In this document: one piece after another, positions 6,409-11,026 of the stretch
Layout of the letters: each line of letters begins with the position of its first letter
How positions within the stretch are numbered: position 1 is the first letter of the stretch
From: an uncultured Gemmatimonadota bacterium
GTDB lineage: Bacteria > Gemmatimonadota > Gemmatimonadetes > Gemmatimonadales > Gemmatimonadaceae
Assembly: GCA_946479015.1 (NCBI GenBank)
Contig: CAMLEQ010000095.1
Span: 1-11,026, forward strand
Length of the DNA stretch: 11,026 nt
Reading direction: 5' to 3'
Notes under the pieces: generated by a model
What the model saw: the letters and a program-made list of their open reading frames with translations, nothing else
The model's database searches: none
What the model was told of the DNA's origin: nothing
Translations under genes and position numbers: made by a program

Positions 6409-9400
6409 GTGAACACCCGCATTCACACCGTGGCATCCGTCGGATTGACCGGTGTGCTGGCCACCGCGGCGCTGCTCGCGATGCCCGCGCGCGCCGCGGC
6501 CCAGTACTTCGGCCGCAACAAGGTGCAGTACGAGACGTTCGACTTCCGAACGATGCGTACGCAGCACTTCGACATGCTGTACTATCCGGCGGAGTCGCTG
6601 GCGACGGCGGACGCGGCCCGCATGGCCGAGCGATGGTACGCGCGCCACAGCGCCACCATGCACGCGCAGTTCTCCCGCCGATCCATCGTGCTCTACGCCG
6701 ACGCCCCCGATTTCCAGCAGACCAACGTGGTCGGGGGCTTCATCTCGCAGGGGACCGGCGGCGTCACCGAGGGACTGCAGAGCCGGGTGGTGCTGCCGTT
6801 CACCGGCGTGTACGCCGAGGACGACCACGTGCTCGGGCACGAGATGGTGCACGTGTTCCAGTACGACATCGCCGGCCAGTCCAAGACCGGCATGGCCGGG
6901 CTCGACCGCCTGCCGCTCTGGCTGATCGAGGGGATGGCCGAGTACCTCTCGCTCGGCCGCAACGACCCCAACACGGCGATGTGGCTGCGCGATGCCGTGC
7001 TGCACAAGCACTTCCCCACCATCAAGCAGCTCTCCACCGATCCGCGCTTCTTCCCGTACCGCTACGGCGAGGCGCTCTGGGCGTACATCGGCGGCCGCTG
7101 GGGGGACGACGTGATCCCCGTGCTGTACCGCGCCGCCATCGAGCGCGGGTGGGAGGAGTCGCTGCGCAGCGTGCTCGGCGTGTCGAGCGACACGCTCTCC
7201 CGGCAGTGGCGCGACGCCACCGCCGCCGCGTACCTCCCCACCACCACGGGCCGCTCCTTCCCGGACAGCGTGGGAACGGAACTGCTGCGCCCGACGAAGA
7301 GCGAGCAGGGGGACATGGACGTGGCGCCGGCGCTCAGCCCGGATGGCAAGTACGTGGCCTTCTACACCAGCCGCGGGCTGTTCAGCATCGACCTGTACGT
7401 GGCCGACGCGGAGACGGGGAAGATCGTGAAGAAGCTCACCGGCCCCAACTCCGACCAGCACTTCGACGCGATCAGCTTCATCAACTCGTCCGGCACGTGG
7501 TCCCCGGACGGCCGGCGCTTCGCGTTCGTCGTGTACGCCAACGGCGACAACGAGATCGACATCTTCGACGTCGGCTCCAAGCGAATCGTGGACCGGATCC
7601 ATCCGCGCGGGATCGGCGCGATCAACAACGTGGCGTGGAGCCCCGATGGCCGGCAGCTCGCCTTCTCCGGCCAGGCCGGCGGGGTCAGCGATCTCTACCT
7701 GTGGGACCTGTCCGCTCGCTCGCTGCGGCAGCTCACGCGCGACCGCTACGCGGACCTCCAGCCCGCGTGGTCCCCCGATGGCCGGGAGATCGCGTTCGCC
7801 ACCGACCGCGGGCCGGCGACGGACTTCGGCAAGCTCTCGTACGGGCCCGTGCGGCTCGCCATCATGGATGTGGCCAGCGGCGAGATCCGGCTGCTCTCCG
7901 ACACGAGCGGCGCGAAGCAGATCAATCCGCAGTTCTCCCCCGACGGTCGCGACCTGTACTTCATCTCCGACCGCGGTGGGGTGAACGACATCTACCGGAT
8001 GACGCTGGCCACCGGCGAGATGTACCAGATCACGCGCATCGCCACCGGCGTGAGCGGCATCACCGCGCTCTCCCCCGCCCTCTCCGTGGCGAGCCAGAAC
8101 GGGCGGCTGATGTTCAGCGTGTTCGAGCGGGGCGGCTACGACCTGCACCGGCTCGAGCAGGCGGACGCGCGAGGCGTCGCGCTCACCGGGCCGTCCGACA
8201 CGACCACCGTGGCCGGGATGCTCCCGCCGCCGAACATCCCCGGCGGCGGGCTGGTGACGCAGCGGGTCGCCGATGCGACCACCGGCCTTCCGCCGGAGGA
8301 GTCGCTTCCCACCGGCCCGGTCAAGTCGGGGCTCTCGCTCCAGTACCTCGGCTCGCCCGGGGTCGGCGTCGGCGTCAGCTCCTTCGGCGTGGTCGCGGGG
8401 GGTGGCGTCGCGGCGTACTTCAGCGACCTGCTCGGCAACCATGTGGTGGGCGCGCAGATCTCCGGCGGTGGAGACATCCGCAACTTCGGCGGCGAGGCGA
8501 TCTACCAGGACCTGACACACCGATGGAACTGGGGAGTGGGGATCTCCCACATCCCATTCCTGAGCGGCATCTTCGGGGTGAAGGACACGGTCGTGGACGT
8601 GCAGGGCGGCCAGCTCCCCGCGCAGGTGATCGAGGAGGCGATCCAGCGGACGTACTACGACCAGGCGCAGCTCACGACGCAATACCCGCTGTCCATGACG
8701 CGCCGCTTCGAGCTGAGCGCCGGGTACACGCGCATCAGCTTCGGCGGCACCCTCGACCGCTTTCTCACCATCGGGAACCAGGTGGTGGCCTCTGACCAGT
8801 CGGGGCTTCCCGGCGCGCCGGCGATCAACCTCGGCCAGGCGACCGCCGCGTACGTGGGGGACTACTCGTCCTTCGGCTTCACCTCCCCGGTCGCCGGCGC
8901 GCGCTATCGCTTCGAGTGGATGCCGACGTTCGGGGACCTGAACTACCAGGGTGTGCTCGCCGATTACCGGCGCTACTTCCTCGCGCGTCCGATCACCTTC
9001 GCGTTCCGGGGGATCCACTACGCGCGCTACGGGAGCGGCGGAGAAGACCCCCGCCTCTCGCAGCTGTTCGTCGGCGATCCGCAGCTCGTGCGCGGCTACG
9101 ACCCGAACTCGTTCGACGGCTCCGAGTGTGGGACCGCGGCCGCGGTCGGATCGTGTCCGGTGTTCGACCGCCTGCTGGGAAGCCGGCTGGCGGTGGCGAA
9201 CGCGGAGATCCGCATTCCGCTGCTCGGCACGCGGGAGTTCGGCCTCATCAACTTCCCGTACCTGGCCACGGAGATCGCCCCGTTCTTCGACGCCGGCGTC
9301 GCGTGGACGTCGGAGCAGGGTCCCGATTGGACGTTCTCCCGGAACAGCGCCGCGCGCGTCCCGGTCTTCAGCACCGGCGTCAGCGCGCGCTTCAACGTGC

Positions 9401-9495
9401 TCGGCTACGCGGTGCTCGAGGTGTACTGGGCCTATCCCTTCCAGCGGCCCGGCAAGGGCGGGCAGTTCGGGTTCCAGTTGGCGCCGGGGTGGTAG
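6409..9495 (+). CDS. Zinc protease / TolB-like propeller / Omp85-type barrel fusion protein
   Basis: The protein has 1028 aa from GTG 6409. Residues 1-31 form a signal peptide ending AMPARAAA before QYFG. Residues 40-275 look like a gluzincin (peptidase MA-like) zinc protease: H144-E145-x-x-H148, then E174 in WLIEGMAEY as the likely third ligand. Residues 300-590 carry six PD40/TolB-type blades marked by SPDG-like turns at 310, 365, 411, 455, 510 and a degenerate one at 562. Residues about 636-1028 are rich in alternating strands, contain the Omp85 loop-6 motif VRGY (894-897), two nearby cysteines (C907, C916) and end in an aromatic residue (W1028), as outer-membrane barrels do. No POTRA domains are seen. 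It is probably anchored in the outer membrane with the protease and propeller in the periplasm or exported. The substrate is unknown. It is transcribed divergently from the USP operon. Confidence 0.88.
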   Translation: MNTRIHTVASVGLTGVLATAALLAMPARAAAQYFGRNKVQYETFDFRTMRTQHFDMLYYPAESLATADAARMAERWYARHSATMHAQFSRRSIVLYADAPDFQQTNVVGGFISQGTGGVTEGLQSRVVLPFTGVYAEDDHVLGHEMVHVFQYDIAGQSKTGMAGLDRLPLWLIEGMAEYLSLGRNDPNTAMWLRDAVLHKHFPTIKQLSTDPRFFPYRYGEALWAYIGGRWGDDVIPVLYRAAIERGWEESLRSVLGVSSDTLSRQWRDATAAAYLPTTTGRSFPDSVGTELLRPTKSEQGDMDVAPALSPDGKYVAFYTSRGLFSIDLYVADAETGKIVKKLTGPNSDQHFDAISFINSSGTWSPDGRRFAFVVYANGDNEIDIFDVGSKRIVDRIHPRGIGAINNVAWSPDGRQLAFSGQAGGVSDLYLWDLSARSLRQLTRDRYADLQPAWSPDGREIAFATDRGPATDFGKLSYGPVRLAIMDVASGEIRLLSDTSGAKQINPQFSPDGRDLYFISDRGGVNDIYRMTLATGEMYQITRIATGVSGITALSPALSVASQNGRLMFSVFERGGYDLHRLEQADARGVALTGPSDTTTVAGMLPPPNIPGGGLVTQRVADATTGLPPEESLPTGPVKSGLSLQYLGSPGVGVGVSSFGVVAGGGVAAYFSDLLGNHVVGAQISGGGDIRNFGGEAIYQDLTHRWNWGVGISHIPFLSGIFGVKDTVVDVQGGQLPAQVIEEAIQRTYYDQAQLTTQYPLSMTRRFELSAGYTRISFGGTLDRFLTIGNQVVASDQSGLPGAPAINLGQATAAYVGDYSSFGFTSPVAGARYRFEWMPTFGDLNYQGVLADYRRYFLARPITFAFRGIHYARYGSGGEDPRLSQLFVGDPQLVRGYDPNSFDGSECGTAAAVGSCPVFDRLLGSRLAVANAEIRIPLLGTREFGLINFPYLATEIAPFFDAGVAWTSEQGPDWTFSRNSAARVPVFSTGVSARFNVLGYAVLEVYWAYPFQRPGKGGQFGFQLAPGW

Positions 9496-9499
9496 GGCT

Positions 9500-9533
9500 G
9501 GGGGGCGGGGGTCGGGGGCCTGGGGCCGGGGGG
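9500..9533 (+). other. G-quadruplex-forming motif
   Basis: Five G-tracts of 6, 5, 5, 4 and 6 bases are separated by 1-3 bases, meeting the usual G3+N1-7 rule. The motif begins 5 bp after the stop codon of the protease-barrel gene. The complement of 9680-9714 has similar tracts on the minus strand. Confidence 0.55.
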
Positions 9534-9588
9534 ATCTCGGGAACGGCGGGACGAGGGATTGGGAACTGCTAAGACACGATACGGAAGT

Positions 9589-9690
9589 GGGGGGGGGGGG
9601 GGGGGGGGGGGGGGCCCCCCGCGGGGGGGGGGGGGGCCCCCCCCCCCCCCGCCGCCCCCCCACCCCCCCCCCCCCCCCGCCCCCCCCCCC
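9589..9690. repeat. Poly-G then poly-C homopolymer block
   Basis: There are 26 G at 9589-9614, 6 C, GC, 14 G at 9623-9636, 14 C at 9637-9650, then C-runs of 7, 16 and 11 broken by single or few other bases, ending at 9690. Everything left of the middle is essentially G and everything right is C. Exact run lengths should not be trusted. Confidence 0.8.
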
Positions 9691-9767
9691 GGCCCCCAGC
9701 CCCTGACCCCCAGCCAACTCCGTGGCCGAACATCTGCAGAGGTCGAGGAGAAGCGGAGGGCACGAGC

Positions 9768-10433
9768 ATGATGCGCTTTCGAGACAGGATCGAGGCGGGG
9801 CGGGTGCTCGCGGGGTTGCTGCGGCGCTATGCGCGGGACCCGAACGTCATCGTGCTCGCCCTCCCGCGTGGGGGAGTGCCGGTGGCGTTCGAGGTGGCGC
9901 GCGAGCTCGACGCGCCCCTCGACGTCTTCCTCGTGCGAAAGCTCGGCATGCCCGGACACGAGGAGTACGCGATCGGCGCCATCGCGTCCGGGGGAGTGCG
10001 CGTGATCAACGAGGAGGCGGTGCGCGCGTTTCGCATCACCGACATCGAGCTGGCGGCGGTGACCGCGGAGGAGACCGCCGAGCTGGAACGGCGCGAGCGG
10101 CGCTACCGCGGCGACCGCCCGCCGCCGCGCATCGCCGGCCGGACCGTGATCCTCGTGGACGACGGACTCGCCACCGGCTACAGCATGCGCGCCGCGGTGG
10201 CCGCTCTCCGGCATCAGGGACCCGCGCGCATCGTGATCGCCGTGCCGGCCGCCGCGCCCGAAACCTGCCGGGAGCTCGGGGCCGAGGTGGACGACATCGT
10301 GTGCGCGATCACGCCGGAGCCGTTCCAGGCGGTGGGACTCTGGTACGTGGATTTCGAGCAGACGACCGATGAGGAGGTGCACGACCTCCTCGAGCTGGCC
10401 GCCCACGCGCCGCACGGGGCGCGACACGACTGA
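9768..10433 (+). CDS. Phosphoribosyltransferase-family protein (type I PRTase fold)
   Basis: This 221-aa cytoplasmic protein has the type I phosphoribosyltransferase core. An N-terminal strand and turn ([14 protein letters not shown], 27-40) and VRKLG (56-60) are followed by the PRPP-binding loop [13 protein letters not shown] (127-139) with D131, D132 and the G-x-A-T-G turn. The family transfers ribose phosphate between PRPP and a base, or binds PRPP in regulation. The base specificity cannot be read here, since the variable hood differs from the known purine and pyrimidine enzymes. ATG 9768 has GGAGGG (9755-9760) 7 nt upstream; ATG 9771 is a less likely start. The alpha/beta hydrolase gene follows after 9 bp, so the two are almost certainly one operon. 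In some bacteria the two domains are fused in one protein. Confidence 0.9.
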   Translation: MMRFRDRIEAGRVLAGLLRRYARDPNVIVLALPRGGVPVAFEVARELDAPLDVFLVRKLGMPGHEEYAIGAIASGGVRVINEEAVRAFRITDIELAAVTAEETAELERRERRYRGDRPPPRIAGRTVILVDDGLATGYSMRAAVAALRHQGPARIVIAVPAAAPETCRELGAEVDDIVCAITPEPFQAVGLWYVDFEQTTDEEVHDLLELAAHAPHGARHD

Positions 10434-10442
10434 GGAGGAGTG

Positions 10443-11026
10443 ATGGACGGGAGCACGTACGACGAGAGCGAGCGCACGGTTCGCCTCGAGCTGGATCACG
10501 TGGTGCTCGAGGGCACGTTGGGCGTACCCCCCGATGCCACGGGCGTGGTGCTCTTCGCGCACGGCAGCGGCAGCAGCCGCCACAGTCCGCGCAACCGCTA
10601 CGTGGCACGGGTGCTCCGCGATGCCGGCCTCGCGACGCTTCTCCTCGATCTGTTGACGCCTGACGAGGAAGCCGTGGATGCGCGCACGCGCCACCTTCGA
10701 TTCGACATCGCGCTGCTCGCCGATCGGCTGGTCTCGGCCACGGACTGGCTGCGGCACCAACCGGGCCTCGGCGCGCTCCACGTCGGCTACTTCGGGGCGA
10801 GCACCGGCGGCGGCGCGGCACTGGTGGCCGCCGCGCTGCGCCCCGAGCGCGTGGACGCCGTGGTGAGCCGCGGCGGGCGCCCCGACCTCGCCGGTGAGGC
10901 GCTGCCGATGGTGCGCGCCCCCACCCTCCTCGTCGTGGGCGGCGCGGACGAGCCGGTGATCGAGCTGAACGAGCGCGCCATGGCGCGCATGCGGCGCGCC
11001 GAGGTGAAGCTGGTGATCGTGCCGGG
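10443..11026 (+). CDS. Dienelactone-hydrolase-type alpha/beta hydrolase (3' end outside window)
   Basis: The first 194 codons are present; the gene runs off the window. The protein has an oxyanion-region motif AHGSGSSRHSPRN (39-51), the nucleophile elbow G118-A-S120-T-G122, and the acid residue probably D169 in VVGGADEPV. The catalytic His is expected a few residues past the window edge, after LVIVPG. These features match small cytoplasmic hydrolases of the dienelactone hydrolase / alpha-beta hydrolase superfamily; the substrate is unknown. AGGAGG (10433-10438), overlapping the last base of the upstream stop, is 4 nt before ATG 10443. An in-frame GTG at 10440 is the alternative start. Tight spacing to the phosphoribosyltransferase gene suggests joint function or co-regulation. 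Confidence 0.88.
   Translation, partial: MDGSTYDESERTVRLELDHVVLEGTLGVPPDATGVVLFAHGSGSSRHSPRNRYVARVLRDAGLATLLLDLLTPDEEAVDARTRHLRFDIALLADRLVSATDWLRHQPGLGALHVGYFGASTGGGAALVAAALRPERVDAVVSRGGRPDLAGEALPMVRAPTLLVVGGADEPVIELNERAMARMRRAEVKLVIVP

Larger units (their letters stand above)
9496..9715. repeat. G-rich/C-rich inverted element after the protease-barrel gene
   Basis: This stretch starts directly after the stop at 9495. Its left arm (GGCTGGGGG at 9496-9504, then G-tracts to 9533) is mirrored by the complement of the right arm (CCCCCAGCC at 9707-9715 and C-tracts before it). Between them lie a non-repetitive 55 bp (9534-9588) and the homopolymer block 9589-9690. The whole non-coding gap 9496-9767 is 272 bp. 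It could act as a strong terminator, be a lineage repeat, or be partly a sequencing artefact. Confidence 0.55.

Noticed and set aside
4986..8795. Plus-strand open frame of more than 1200 codons across the USP gene and half of the protease-barrel gene
   Set aside because: It is Arg/Ala/His-rich with no recognisable domain, and overlaps two genes with clear motifs. High GC content removes stops in shadow frames. The same applies to long frames at 836-2572, 2759-5350 and the minus frame 6367-9717.
9559..9771. Gly/Pro-rich open frames across the homopolymer block
   Set aside because: They are produced by poly-G and poly-C codons and have no start signal or domain.
1..11026. CRISPR arrays, insertion sequences, rRNA, attachment sites
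   Set aside because: No regularly spaced repeats, transposase motifs, rRNA signatures or integrase genes were seen on either strand.

Overview
The window is very GC-rich (roughly 70 % by eye), with dense genes, strong G/C third-position bias and long spurious open frames on the opposite strands. The lipoprotein near the left end starts its mature part with CGGSDSTGP, a style I associate with Gemmatimonadota lipoproteins. A signal-peptide protein with a C-terminal Omp85-type barrel shows a diderm envelope. Gemmatimonadota or a close relative is my best guess, from style and not from a marker gene.

Layout. Positions 1-270 are non-coding, with a hairpin, a CTAG heptad triplet and a possible promoter. 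A small lipoprotein of cupredoxin fold (271-624, +) follows. It ends against a minus-strand gene, and both stop codons lie inside one 16-bp perfect palindrome. On the minus strand, read right to left, are a tandem universal stress protein (6188-5214), a P-type ATPase overlapping it by 8 bp (5221-2624), and an LtaS-type membrane phosphoglycerol transferase/sulfatase-superfamily protein (2479-635). A 220-bp divergent promoter region (6189-6408) separates this set from a plus-strand gene of 1028 codons (6409-9495). That gene encodes a signal peptide, an HExxH zinc protease domain, a six-bladed TolB/PD40 propeller and an Omp85-like barrel with a VRGY motif. A G-rich/C-rich inverted element with long homopolymers (9496-9715) comes next and may be an assembly weak point. 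Then come a phosphoribosyltransferase-family protein (9768-10433) and a dienelactone-hydrolase-type alpha/beta hydrolase (10443 to beyond the window end), set like one operon.

How they may work together. A tandem USP next to a P-type cation ATPase, with a phosphoribosyltransferase/hydrolase pair nearby, recalls stress or dormancy gene sets such as Rv1996-ctpF and, as I recall, the fused Rv0571c in the mycobacterial DosR regulon. No DosR-type box was found, but a 12-bp palindrome sits just upstream of the USP ribosome-binding site and could be an operator. The most unusual items are the protease-propeller-Omp85 fusion, the P-type ATPase whose M5/M6 ion-site positions carry His and Glu in place of the calcium-pump residues, and the cupredoxin that has lost three of its four copper ligands.
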